29,664 nucleotides of DNA, taken from positions 1 through 29,664 of IMG/VR virus record IMGVR_UViG_3300031539_011780. The stretch is one strand, 5' to 3'. Made by a program: the position numbers and the translations under genes. Below the pieces are notes generated by a model that was not told the origin of the DNA, searched no databases, and saw nothing but the letters and a program-made list of their open reading frames with translations. This document shows, in pieces, positions 14,591-22,038 of the stretch (position 1 is the first letter of the stretch; each line of letters opens with the position of its first letter). The stretch comes from a virus.

Positions 14591-15328
14591 TTACGCTGCC
14601 CCCACCGAGGCCACCGTCCTCCCGCCACCGGCAAGGGCCAGCCAGCCGAGCTTCTCAGGGATCAATGCCCTGAACCTTTCTTCCTCATCAGCCATCGCCG
14701 CCTCCAGCACGGCACAAGACTCAGCATCCAGAGCCCCACCAGCGCACAGTCTTCGCAGTGTAGCCAGAGCTACGCCGAGCAAGGCGTCGAACTCTGCGCA
14801 TACCACGCTTACCGGATCCACGCTCAATCGCTGCGCGAGAACAAGGAAGTTGAAGTTCGGCCTGACCAAGTCTTCCTCAACGTCTGCAACATCATCACAC
14901 AGTTCCCGGAACGTATCCGTCGCGCGGAGCGCTTTGTAGACGTCAGGGCAAAGCTTCTGGCCTGCACGGCAGGCCAAGCTCCGACGATAGATGTTAATGT
15001 CGGCGGACTTTAAGTAAAGAATGCGACTAAGGCGCCCCTCTATGACACCTTTGCCTTGCCGAAGGTCCTTCTCATGCCGTTCGTAGATCTGCAACTCCTC
15101 CACTTCCGCCGCGCTGACCGAGCGCCAGCTCTCCTCAAGAGGTGCCGTCAGAAAGCGGAGTCGTCTCCACAAGCAAGGCGTCGCTGCCCAATCACCAGCC
15201 TCAACGGCGTGGTCTAAGCGACGGATTGTGAGCACAATATCCTCAATGTCTCTCAAGGCCACATCAGGACATCGCAAAAAGATGTGCGCGAACTCCCTTA
15301 CAGGAACATCGATTCTCGCTCCGTACAT
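14591..15328 (-). CDS. All-helical protein with DDxxDxxED motif, possibly isoprenoid-synthase-like
   Basis: The protein has 245 residues from the ATG at 15328 (GGAGGATGG as ribosome site). It appears wholly helical. Around residues 145-153 it carries an Asp-rich motif, ELCDDVADVEEDL, followed by RPNFNFL. A basic segment precedes it (SADINIYRRSLACRAGQKL). Asp-rich DDxxD motifs in an all-helical protein bind Mg-diphosphate in class I isoprenoid synthases, and this is the best clue available. A second clear metal-binding motif is not evident, so it may be a distant relative, a non-catalytic one or unrelated. It is the first gene of a five-gene operon with two radical SAM enzymes and a transporter. 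I am unsure of the family. Confidence 0.5.
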   Translation of the reverse strand: MYGARIDVPVREFAHIFLRCPDVALRDIEDIVLTIRRLDHAVEAGDWAATPCLWRRLRFLTAPLEESWRSVSAAEVEELQIYERHEKDLRQGKGVIEGRLSRILYLKSADINIYRRSLACRAGQKLCPDVYKALRATDTFRELCDDVADVEEDLVRPNFNFLVLAQRLSVDPVSVVCAEFDALLGVALATLRRLCAGGALDAESCAVLEAAMADEEERFRALIPEKLGWLALAGGGRTVASVGAA

Positions 15329-15399
15329 GCCGCCATCCTCCACTCTTTCGGCGCGTCGCCGATCCCCGCCTTTGCACAAACGCAGGTGGACCAGGGATT

Positions 15400-15436
15400 G
15401 CTGTTGAATTGTAACAGCCTGTCAAGTGGGCGCCAA
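15400..15436 (-). promoter_or_regulatory. Promoter with overlapping operator-like dyad for the block-2 operon
   Basis: Minus strand: TTGGCG (15436-15431), a 17-base spacer, then TACAAT (15413-15408), a good sigma-70 pair about 80 bases before the first gene. A perfect dyad GCTGTT-ACAATTC-AACAGC spans 15418-15400 and covers the -10 box, where a repressor could block polymerase. A TTGACA also occurs at 15425-15420, but with no fitting -10 box. Confidence 0.55.
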
Positions 15437-15440
15437 GGAA

Positions 15441-15773
15441 TTAGGGCTTTATGGCATCGGCTTTGGGCCAAAGAGCGACGGGCGGCCCGGATTGCTGATT
15501 GGCCCAGCCAGACGGGGGCGGATGGCAAACCTGCTTATAGGGTCTTCGCCCGGACAGGTGGGCGAGCCACACCTCCTGCACGGCCTCCTCCCGGTCCACG
15601 TGCGGCACGAGGCTGAGTTCCGCCTCAAGCCGCGCCACATCACACGTTGGCGAAAGTGGTTGCATCATCTGCCCTGTACCGACACGAGAAGTGCGAAATG
15701 GGACGGGAAACTGCAACTCGACACAGATTCTTCCGCATCTAGACGCTGGCACCGCAAATGGGCGGCCCGGCAT
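15441..15773 (-). pseudogene. Decayed phage-like ORF (sigma-factor-like segment)
   Basis: An ORF beginning at an ATG at 15773 behind a good AGGAGG contains, near 15641-15560, a convincing helical segment VARLEAELSLVPHVDREE followed by AVQEVWLAHLSG. It resembles the start of small sigma-like proteins ('REE..QEVWL.HL.G'). After LSG the frame becomes Pro/Gly/Trp-rich and implausible, while the neighbouring frame would continue EDP, the expected next residues. This looks like a one-base frameshift. The stretch seems to be a relic of a phage gene, stranded between the two cargo blocks. Confidence 0.35.
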
Positions 15774-16008
15774 GGGGTCCCTCCTCACGGAGGCCAACAG
15801 GCAGTGACGAACCCCTCGCTTCGCACGTCATTCTCTCCCCCATCTTGCGTATACGCTCCCTGGATCCCGGACTGGGCCCCGTTTCCGGGACCGCCATGCC
15901 TCTGGACTGTCGGGCCAAGGCCGATCGAGGTGTAGGGAAATCTGTCAAGAAACGCGGCCAGAAACTGCCGCCGAAGAAGCCTTATTGAGCCGAGGGCCAG
16001 GGCCGGGT
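15774..16008. other. Intergenic remainder between cargo blocks, palindromes only
   Basis: No gene is seen. The stretch holds a perfect ten-base palindrome GCGTATACGC (15847-15856) and several GC-rich imperfect palindromes around 15860-15900. There is no T-run terminator after the second asparaginase stop at 16009, and no recognisable RNA gene. Confidence 0.4.
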
Positions 16009-17520
16009 TCACGCCTTGCAGAATAGCGCCAGGTACAGGCCATCGTACCAGATCTTCTTTCCTCCCATCGGCACAAGTGTGATGTTGATCGGCCGTCCGG
16101 ACTCGACCACCCTGTTGACGGCAGCTGTCACCTCTCGCAGAAACCTCGTGCCCTTCGGCCCCTTGTACTTCTCCTCGAAAGCCGCCGCGAAGTGCGGGTC
16201 GGCTGTGGGCGTGTCGGCAGTTGCTCCGGGCAGGTTGATGAACACGCGCAGCCCTACATCTTCGCCCTCTGCCGTGTCTGCGAAACCCACGCCCGAAATG
16301 CGCAGGACGGCGCGGTGGAGAGCGGTCTTGTCAAACTGGCCCGAAGGCCGGGCGGAGACCTTGACGATTGCCTGCGGTTCGGACTTCTTGCCGGCCCCGC
16401 CATACCGAACGTCAAACAGGTTTTGGCTCTGTTCCCCGCGTTGGTTTATCTGGAGCTGCTTCTGGATCTCTTCAGGATCCGACTCCGTGGCAAGTATCCA
16501 CATCAGCTTCGCCAACGCTGCCTCGGGCGTCATGTCCAAGCCGCTGATGACTCCACGCTCAAGCAGGCCGCTGCTGGCTGCATAGAGGCCCATCTCAACC
16601 ATGCCCTCGACGCACTGCGTGACGTTGAGGATAAGTCTCCCCCCCTGACCTTCGCCCCTGATGGCCTTCCCGATCACATCGAGGAAATCGTCGTAACTCG
16701 GTGCATTTCCCGCACCGAAGGTCCTGAGGACAATGCCCTTCAGGCCCTCCATGCCGAGGAGCCTTTCCAATTGAGTGGCCCTAAGGCCCGGGAACAGGCC
16801 CATGTCCATTACGTCGGAAACTAGGGTCTTGTGAGCGAAAAACGGGGCCTTCTCATTGTCGGCTGGTGGACGGACAAGGTTGGTGTTGATCCGGATGTGC
16901 TCGCCGATGGTACCCAGTTTTGGGAAGTTGGGCGTGTCGAAGCCCTGCCATGAGGCGGTGCTCACCTTGCGCGTGCGGTTCCCCCGAAGCAGGACGTCGC
17001 CGAAACAGATCGTGACTTCCGGCACGAGAGGGAAGCCTGTGGCTTTGTAGCCGGCGATGTAAAGGGCATTCACGAAGTTCTGAACGGCGTCGGTCCGCGT
17101 CTGGCAGATCGGCAGCTGTGAACCGGTAATGACAACCGGTTTTGCCAGGTTGGCTAGGAGGAAGGAAAGGCCTGAAGCCGTGTACGCCATGGTGTCAGTG
17201 CCGTGGAGAATGACGAAGCCGTCAAACTCGTCGTAGACTTTCTCGATGGACGTTGCCATGTAAATCCAATGCTCCGAGTTAACGTCGGACGAATCGAGGG
17301 GCGGAACGTCGTCGCCCTTCTCGTCCACCAGTCGCCCGATTTCCCAGTGAATGCCCTCCTTCTCCCCCAAGCCCGGCACGTACATCTTGAGTTCGTCCTC
17401 ATTCGCCGGAACGAGCGGGCTGGCTGGGTTGTCCGGGTCCTCAGGTACCATCCCGATAGTGCCGCCGGTGTACAGGATATAGACTCTAGCCACGGCGTTC
17501 TCTGGCTTGAGATTTCCCAT
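16009..17520 (-). CDS. Asparaginase family protein with C-terminal extension
   Basis: This is a 503-residue protein. Residues 10-360 are a type I asparaginase: VYILYTGGTIGM with catalytic Thr18, then FVILHGTDTMAYTAS with the Thr108-Asp109 pair, PVVITGSQLP, and LKGIVLRTFGAGNAP. The family hydrolyses Asn (or Gln) to the acid and ammonia in the cytosol; there is no signal peptide. The last 130-140 residues go beyond the usual 330-350. They form a beta-rich domain (AIVKVSARPSGQFDKTAL, DVGLRVFINLPGA, NITLVPMGGKKIWY). The start follows the other asparaginase by 19 bases, with AAAGGAG upstream. Two unequal asparaginases side by side suggest different substrates or a hetero-oligomer, which is inference. 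Confidence 0.85.
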   Translation of the reverse strand: MGNLKPENAVARVYILYTGGTIGMVPEDPDNPASPLVPANEDELKMYVPGLGEKEGIHWEIGRLVDEKGDDVPPLDSSDVNSEHWIYMATSIEKVYDEFDGFVILHGTDTMAYTASGLSFLLANLAKPVVITGSQLPICQTRTDAVQNFVNALYIAGYKATGFPLVPEVTICFGDVLLRGNRTRKVSTASWQGFDTPNFPKLGTIGEHIRINTNLVRPPADNEKAPFFAHKTLVSDVMDMGLFPGLRATQLERLLGMEGLKGIVLRTFGAGNAPSYDDFLDVIGKAIRGEGQGGRLILNVTQCVEGMVEMGLYAASSGLLERGVISGLDMTPEAALAKLMWILATESDPEEIQKQLQINQRGEQSQNLFDVRYGGAGKKSEPQAIVKVSARPSGQFDKTALHRAVLRISGVGFADTAEGEDVGLRVFINLPGATADTPTADPHFAAAFEEKYKGPKGTRFLREVTAAVNRVVESGRPINITLVPMGGKKIWYDGLYLALFCKA

Positions 17521-17539
17521 TGCCGCCTCTCCTTTGAGA

Positions 17540-18613
17540 TTACGGTCGGATCCGTTCAGTCGGGACGTCCATTTCTCCTACGTACACGGTCTGCATCATC
17601 TTGGCAACCCGATCAAGTCTTTGGGATTCGCTAACAGCGCCCTCGCGGATCTCACGCTCTACCTGAGCCAACACCCACCGGAACTTGGCAGCAGCGCAGG
17701 AACTGGTCATATTCCCCGTGGGGATGGCCCCCGCCTGCACGGCTGCGCGGCCTGGCTCGTATGCCGTGTGGAGCGTGGCATTAGCCGGGAACTGACTCGC
17801 GATGGTTACCGGCTTGTTCAAGGCTCTGGCCTGACGGACAAACTCTGTGAAGGCGTACGGTTTTTCGTGGGGGACGTTCCCCGCCCCAAAGGACTGGAGC
17901 ATGACGCCCTTGCATAAAGGCGATTCCAGGGACGGCACGAGAAGCTCCGGTTCCAAGCCGGGGATCAGCGAGACCTGGAGCACGCCCTGCACGAAGTCCG
18001 CCCTCAACTCGATGTTGTCCTGGCGATGGCGGCGCTTCGCCAGGGGCTGGATGACGATCTCCTCCGTGATATAACCGAGGGGGAAGAAGGCGGGCGACTC
18101 GAACGCGTCGAACCGTCGCTCGTCCTTCTTCTGGGCACGGCAGCCGCGGAAGATGTAGTCGCCGAAGGAGATCACCACCTCCGCGAGGTCCGTCGTGGCG
18201 ACCTTGCAGGCCCGCAGGAGGTTGACCCGGGCGTCCCCGTGGCTGACCTCGGGGATCGTCTGGGCCCCCGTGAAGACGACGGGGAAGTCGAGGTTCGGGC
18301 CGAGGGCGAACGCCAGGGCCGACGCCGAGAAATGCATCGTGTCCGTGCCGTGCGCGATGACAAAGCCATCGTACCCGGCCAGGCGCCGCTCATAGACGGC
18401 CTTCGCCATCTCGGTCCAATCCCCGGGGTGCACATTCGTGCTGTCCTTGTTCATCAGAGGTACGAAGTCGAATTCCGTGATCTTGGGCAGTTCGGGCGCG
18501 ACGCGAAGGAAATCTCTGGGGTCGTCAGGGGGGGTGAGCGTGCCGTCCGACAGCCTCTGCATCCCGATCGTTCCGCCTGTATATATCAGGCAGACCCGCG
18601 ACTTGCTCGCCAC
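17540..18613 (-). CDS. Asparaginase family protein (type I-like)
   Basis: This is a 357-residue protein, full length for the family. The N-terminal nucleophile motif is CLIYTGGTIGM with Thr12. The second catalytic segment is VIAHGTDTMHFSAS with Thr90-Asp91. Other conserved blocks are DSTNVHPGDW, PVVFTGAQTIPEVSHGDARV, VVISFGDYIFRG, KGVMLQSFGAGNVP and the C-terminal AAAKFRWVLAQ. No signal peptide is present, so it is cytosolic. The start is a GTG at 18613 with a strong GGAGGG. It follows the ParA-V4R gene by 45 bases and precedes a second asparaginase by 19. Together with the GatA-type amidase upstream, amide hydrolysis or transfer is a theme of this block. Confidence 0.87.
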   Translation of the reverse strand: MASKSRVCLIYTGGTIGMQRLSDGTLTPPDDPRDFLRVAPELPKITEFDFVPLMNKDSTNVHPGDWTEMAKAVYERRLAGYDGFVIAHGTDTMHFSASALAFALGPNLDFPVVFTGAQTIPEVSHGDARVNLLRACKVATTDLAEVVISFGDYIFRGCRAQKKDERRFDAFESPAFFPLGYITEEIVIQPLAKRRHRQDNIELRADFVQGVLQVSLIPGLEPELLVPSLESPLCKGVMLQSFGAGNVPHEKPYAFTEFVRQARALNKPVTIASQFPANATLHTAYEPGRAAVQAGAIPTGNMTSSCAAAKFRWVLAQVEREIREGAVSESQRLDRVAKMMQTVYVGEMDVPTERIRP

Positions 18614-18658
18614 AGCCTATCCCTCCATCGGACGTACGGCCCATGCACAAGCGCGAGG

Positions 18659-20335
18659 CTACGTCTCCGTCGTGCCTGTTGGTTTCTTCGCAACCTTGAA
18701 CACGCAGCTCTCGCTTCTCGACTGCTCGTCCTCGTATCCGAGAATTTCGTGGATGACCGTATAGGTGCCTCCGAGTATGTGTGATAGAACGCCTTCGATG
18801 TATCCGCTGATGAAACTGCACAAAGCATGGTCCCCGTACTCGGAATCGTGAGCAGGCGCGAGGAAACTCTCTCGCAGAACGATTTTGCAGGAGGTCAGTC
18901 GTCCTCCCTCAACGCGCAAACTCCCTGACTTGGGTGCGAACCGCCCGAAACCAACGTCCGAGTCGAAGTCGGACCATTTCCTCACCCAGTCCTCATGATT
19001 CTCCTTGGCTGGCCCTTTCAGACGCCAGACGTCGTTTATCAACACAGAGCCGAATCTCTTGCCACACTCCGCTCCTGCCACGCGCAGGGCCTGCTCGAAC
19101 CCAGTGGGCTCGTCGGTTGGCGCCGCCCCTGACTCCGTGCCATCGTGCCCGCTCTGAGCCTGTTCTGCCTCCGCCGGGGTCAGCAACTCCTCCCGCAAAC
19201 TGTGCAGTAGGAGCTTTATGGTCTCCACCTTGAATGAAACGTTGCGTGCATTGTCACTAGGGTTGATAAGAGCGCCGCGCTCCGTCTCGAGCCTAAACAC
19301 ACGGTCCTTCCACTGGACAAACTGGCCGAGCTTGATACTTGATTTGATCGCCCTAGCCATTTCGTCCACTTGTTCCGTTACATCCTGCCCTGCATACTCC
19401 TTCGCGGGAAGCATGAGTCGAGCGAACAGCCGGACATACTCGTGAGAAAGGAGGCAGTTGTGCGGCATATGCGACAGCCCGAGCCGCAAATGCTCGAACA
19501 TCTCCACGTCGCGGTCTGAATGCAGATAGTATAGTTCGTCCTCTTGCAAGGAAAGCATCGAAAGAATAGTCTGCTTCACCTCGACTCCCCGCCCGGTCTC
19601 GAGGGTCATGGGTGTACGGGTCAGCACCGGAACAACCGCTTCATAAGTCAGTGGTCCGTCAAACCAAGCCTGCATCTCTCTCAGCATCCCGCTAAGAATG
19701 CTGACGCTCTCAACGTTGCTTGCCAGGAAAACGGCGACGACATCCGCCCAGAGCCTGATGGTTGTCCGACTCAGTGGCCCAAAACCGCTGCGGAGGTCGA
19801 GGAGAAAATACTCGGGTTCAGGGCTGAGGTCCGACACCTGTTCCTTGAAGCTTTCCAGAAATCTCTCGCACTGGGAGGCCTGCTTCGCGGTGAAGGCCCC
19901 CACCCCGAGCCCTACGTCACTGGCGAAGAGCATAGTCCAGACAGGACTGGCAACACTTGCCAAGTATTCCTCTTGGTGAATGTAGTCACCGGCCGCGATA
20001 AGGTGAATCGTGCCAAGATCGGCGCCTCGCTGCGGCACGGGGTAGGTGAAGTCAGACAGCGGCTTCTGCGCCTTCCGGCTGCTTACCAACTTCACCGAGT
20101 TCCAGCCTGTCCAGGGGTCTCCCTTGGTGTGGGATCGGACAAAGTCCACGACCCCGCCTGCGCCTGGCGCATGGTCGCACAGATTCTCGAATTTCAGATG
20201 AAGGGTCGGGCAGTCAAAATCGAGATCGACAACCGCACAGTGCTTGCCGAGGCGCGAGAGGCAGACGGCCATGTTGGCAGCCGCGAGCGATTTGCCCGTT
20301 CCTCCCTTAAAACTGTAAAACGCTACCGTTCTCAT
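18659..20335 (-). CDS. ParA/MinD-like ATPase fused to a V4R-like domain
   Basis: This is a 558-residue protein. The N-terminal 300 residues are a ParA/MinD-type ATPase: deviant Walker A SFKGGTGKS (Lys10 and Lys15), VVDLDFDCPT as switch I, and FLLDLRSGFG (Asp180) as Walker B. A helical linker with a low-complexity stretch follows (QAQSGHDGTESGAAPTDEP). The C-terminal 150 residues resemble a V4R (4-vinyl reductase) domain, especially HALCSFISGYIEGVLSHIL and the ending ESCVFKV. V4R domains bind small hydrophobic molecules in sensors and BchJ-like proteins. No ParB partner or centromere repeats lie nearby, so plasmid partitioning is unlikely; a regulated ATPase that positions or activates a partner is inference. 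AAAAGGGG precedes the ATG. Confidence 0.75.
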   Translation of the reverse strand: MRTVAFYSFKGGTGKSLAAANMAVCLSRLGKHCAVVDLDFDCPTLHLKFENLCDHAPGAGGVVDFVRSHTKGDPWTGWNSVKLVSSRKAQKPLSDFTYPVPQRGADLGTIHLIAAGDYIHQEEYLASVASPVWTMLFASDVGLGVGAFTAKQASQCERFLESFKEQVSDLSPEPEYFLLDLRSGFGPLSRTTIRLWADVVAVFLASNVESVSILSGMLREMQAWFDGPLTYEAVVPVLTRTPMTLETGRGVEVKQTILSMLSLQEDELYYLHSDRDVEMFEHLRLGLSHMPHNCLLSHEYVRLFARLMLPAKEYAGQDVTEQVDEMARAIKSSIKLGQFVQWKDRVFRLETERGALINPSDNARNVSFKVETIKLLLHSLREELLTPAEAEQAQSGHDGTESGAAPTDEPTGFEQALRVAGAECGKRFGSVLINDVWRLKGPAKENHEDWVRKWSDFDSDVGFGRFAPKSGSLRVEGGRLTSCKIVLRESFLAPAHDSEYGDHALCSFISGYIEGVLSHILGGTYTVIHEILGYEDEQSRSESCVFKVAKKPTGTTET

Positions 20336-20393
20336 GAGTTACCCCTTTTAGATACTGACAGACTCCGGTGCAGGCCCTCGGGAGCCTCGCGCC

Positions 20394-20407
20394 CCGCGTT
20401 CACGCGG
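20394..20407. repeat. Small perfect inverted repeat upstream of the ParA-V4R gene
   Basis: CCGCGT-TC-ACGCGG lies in the 103-base gap before the ATPase gene. It is palindromic enough to be either an mRNA hairpin or a protein site. No clear promoter pair accompanies it, and there is no T-run. Confidence 0.3.
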
Positions 20408-20438
20408 AGTGATGATCTGCGCCTGCAACCGAGCTCCC

Positions 20439-20852
20439 TCATAATACGGGCCCTCGCCCATGCTTGACAAGCACCCAGTCTCCCCGCGAACGCCAACCTG
20501 CTTCACGGAAGGCAGCCGAAGCGAATCGCTGGCCGACCACCCCACAGCGCTTACCGCAATCGGTTGCGGGGCGCAATGTGACGATGATCATCATAGTGCG
20601 CATGCCGCCCGCCGTATGAGCACGACCGTCAGCCCTTTCAGGCGTCTCTCTGCCTCGGAGCCCGCGCAGCTTCCTCCCGAAGCGGCGCAACAAGCCGAGC
20701 AGATAGGCTACCCGCAGCCGTCTCCCGCTTGGCGTGCGCAGGAGCCACCGCGCGAACGCGGGAGCAACGCGAGCCTCAACCACGTAGACCGCGATGAGCC
20801 CCGCCGCAAACGAGGCAATCAGGCCTGCCAATAGGAACAAGAGCAACTCCAC
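20439..20852 (-). CDS. Small membrane-anchored hypothetical protein
   Basis: This is a 137-residue protein starting at a GTG at 20852 with a G-rich ribosome site. Residues 1-27 form one strong membrane helix (LLLFLLAGLIASFAAGLIAVYVV). The next 45 residues are very basic (RTPSGRRLRVAYLLGLLRRF and on). The last 60 residues look less natural in composition, so the true protein may be shorter or frameshifted. It follows another membrane protein by 12 bases and lies just before the ParA-V4R gene. Such an anchored basic protein could be a membrane partner for the ATPase, which is speculation. Confidence 0.4.
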   Translation of the reverse strand: MELLLFLLAGLIASFAAGLIAVYVVEARVAPAFARWLLRTPSGRRLRVAYLLGLLRRFGRKLRGLRGRETPERADGRAHTAGGMRTMMIIVTLRPATDCGKRCGVVGQRFASAAFREAGWRSRGDWVLVKHGRGPVL

Positions 20853-20864
20853 AGTCGGCCCCCC

Positions 20865-21401
20865 CTAGATGCCAAAGAACACCGCGGAAGCCACAAACAG
20901 CGAGAAGACCCCAAGAGCGGCAACAACAGCTCGCAACTTCCTCGCTCGCGCGCGCTCGAGCCTTCCTCTCAGGCGATCCCAGCCTGGTTTCGGAGCAATC
21001 ACCAGCCTACTTAGCAAAACCTTTCTCTCATACATTTCGGATGATCGAATGCGAACACACAGCACGCTCGCCACCCCCAGAGACAGTGAAGAGAGAACCG
21101 TGGAAGCAATCAGGCTAAGCACAGGCCAGTCCCGGAGACAGGTCGAGGAATCAGCCAATCGGTCTCTGTTCAGCGCTATGAGCAAGCCTGTGGCAAGTCC
21201 CAGCACGCAGAACGAGTAACCCGAAGGGGAATCGCCGCCCGTGAGCAACGCCGTACGCCCGCGCTCGCCTCTCGTCCGGTCTGACCAATCCGCCGCAAAA
21301 GCCATCAGTGCCTTTAGCCCGATCTCAAACACGAGGGCCCCTACCGGAATGCCCACGTAAGAGCCAAGCAGAATTGCATAGTCTAATAAGCTTCTTGACA
21401 T
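20865..21401 (-). CDS. Four-helix membrane protein, hypothetical
   Basis: The protein has 178 residues from the ATG at 21401 (GAGGGCA upstream); the longer in-frame version adds an unlikely polar N-terminus. About four hydrophobic helices are visible: LLDYAILLGSYVGIPVGAL, FCVLGLATGLLIAL, VLSLIASTVLSSLSLGVASVL, and the terminal AVVAALGVFSLFVASAVFF. A basic amphipathic stretch (DRLRGRLERARARKLR) precedes the last helix. No family is recognised. It lies in the GatA operon, 100 bases after the unknown helical protein. Confidence 0.5.
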   Translation of the reverse strand: MSRSLLDYAILLGSYVGIPVGALVFEIGLKALMAFAADWSDRTRGERGRTALLTGGDSPSGYSFCVLGLATGLLIALNRDRLADSSTCLRDWPVLSLIASTVLSSLSLGVASVLCVRIRSSEMYERKVLLSRLVIAPKPGWDRLRGRLERARARKLRAVVAALGVFSLFVASAVFFGI

Positions 21402-21501
21402 TGCCCTCTGTCCCGATCCCGTGGGTTGTCCCAGTGCCGTTCTGTCGCCTTGGGGGCGAATAGGCACCCCTCACCCACTCTTGTATTCTCGCGTGCTGGG
21501 C

Positions 21502-22038
21502 CTAACGAGCACGCTCGCGGCCGTTGCCGCGGGGCCATACGGTGTTCTCACTGAACGCACGGGCCTCCGTTGCCAGTTCTTCACACCATCCCACGCCTCG
21601 GCCTTGGTTATCGAACAGGCAGAGCAGATGCTCCCCCCCCATTTGCATGTGGAGAACCGATCTGCGGCCTTCTAGCTCGACTTGTACGGCTTCAAGCAGG
21701 TCGTTCAGCCTCCAGACAGTAAGCAGCGTTCGCGCAACTGCATGGATCAGCCATAGATACTCGTCTGTGTGCCTATGTGAGAGGATGCACGCACGAGCGA
21801 CACTTGGCTCGAGGTCTAACCTTAGGAGTTTCCCCCGTACCCTCTCCTTGTCGCGTTCAGGGACGAAGGACTCCAGTACGAACGATGACGTCTCGTGGAA
21901 GAAGGGGAGCAGTTCTTTGCTCTTCGCACTCTCCACGTCGGGCAAGGAGCGTCGCAAAAGCCGAATATGGTTCCCCAGGCAGTCGGGGTAGGTGGCGTCT
22001 GTTTCCCAGGGAATCGTGTCCATGTCATCCCCGCTCAT
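21502..22038 (-). CDS. Hypothetical helical protein coupled to the amidase
   Basis: The protein has 178 residues from the ATG at 22038, which overlaps the amidase stop as ATGA. The two are therefore very likely translated together. It is soluble and mostly helical (SKELLPFFHETSSFVLESF, then YLWLIHAVARTLLTVWRLND), with a beta-like end around SVLHMQMGGEHLLCLFDN. His and Cys residues are scattered without a motif. It is too long and unlike GatC to be the usual GatC partner. I do not recognise a family; the overlap suggests a role tied to the amidase. Confidence 0.55.
   Translation of the reverse strand: MSGDDMDTIPWETDATYPDCLGNHIRLLRRSLPDVESAKSKELLPFFHETSSFVLESFVPERDKERVRGKLLRLDLEPSVARACILSHRHTDEYLWLIHAVARTLLTVWRLNDLLEAVQVELEGRRSVLHMQMGGEHLLCLFDNQGRGVGWCEELATEARAFSENTVWPRGNGRERAR

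Noticed and set aside
15420-15425. Perfect TTGACA as the -35 box of the radical SAM operon
   Set aside because: At 16-18 bases no acceptable -10 box follows. TTGGCG with TACAAT at 17 bases fits better.
18659-20335. Plasmid-type partition system (phage-plasmid maintenance)
   Set aside because: The ParA-like protein has a large C-terminal V4R-like domain, and no ParB partner or iterated centromere repeats lie beside it. The ParB-like domain at 28.4-29.7 kb belongs to a methyltransferase.
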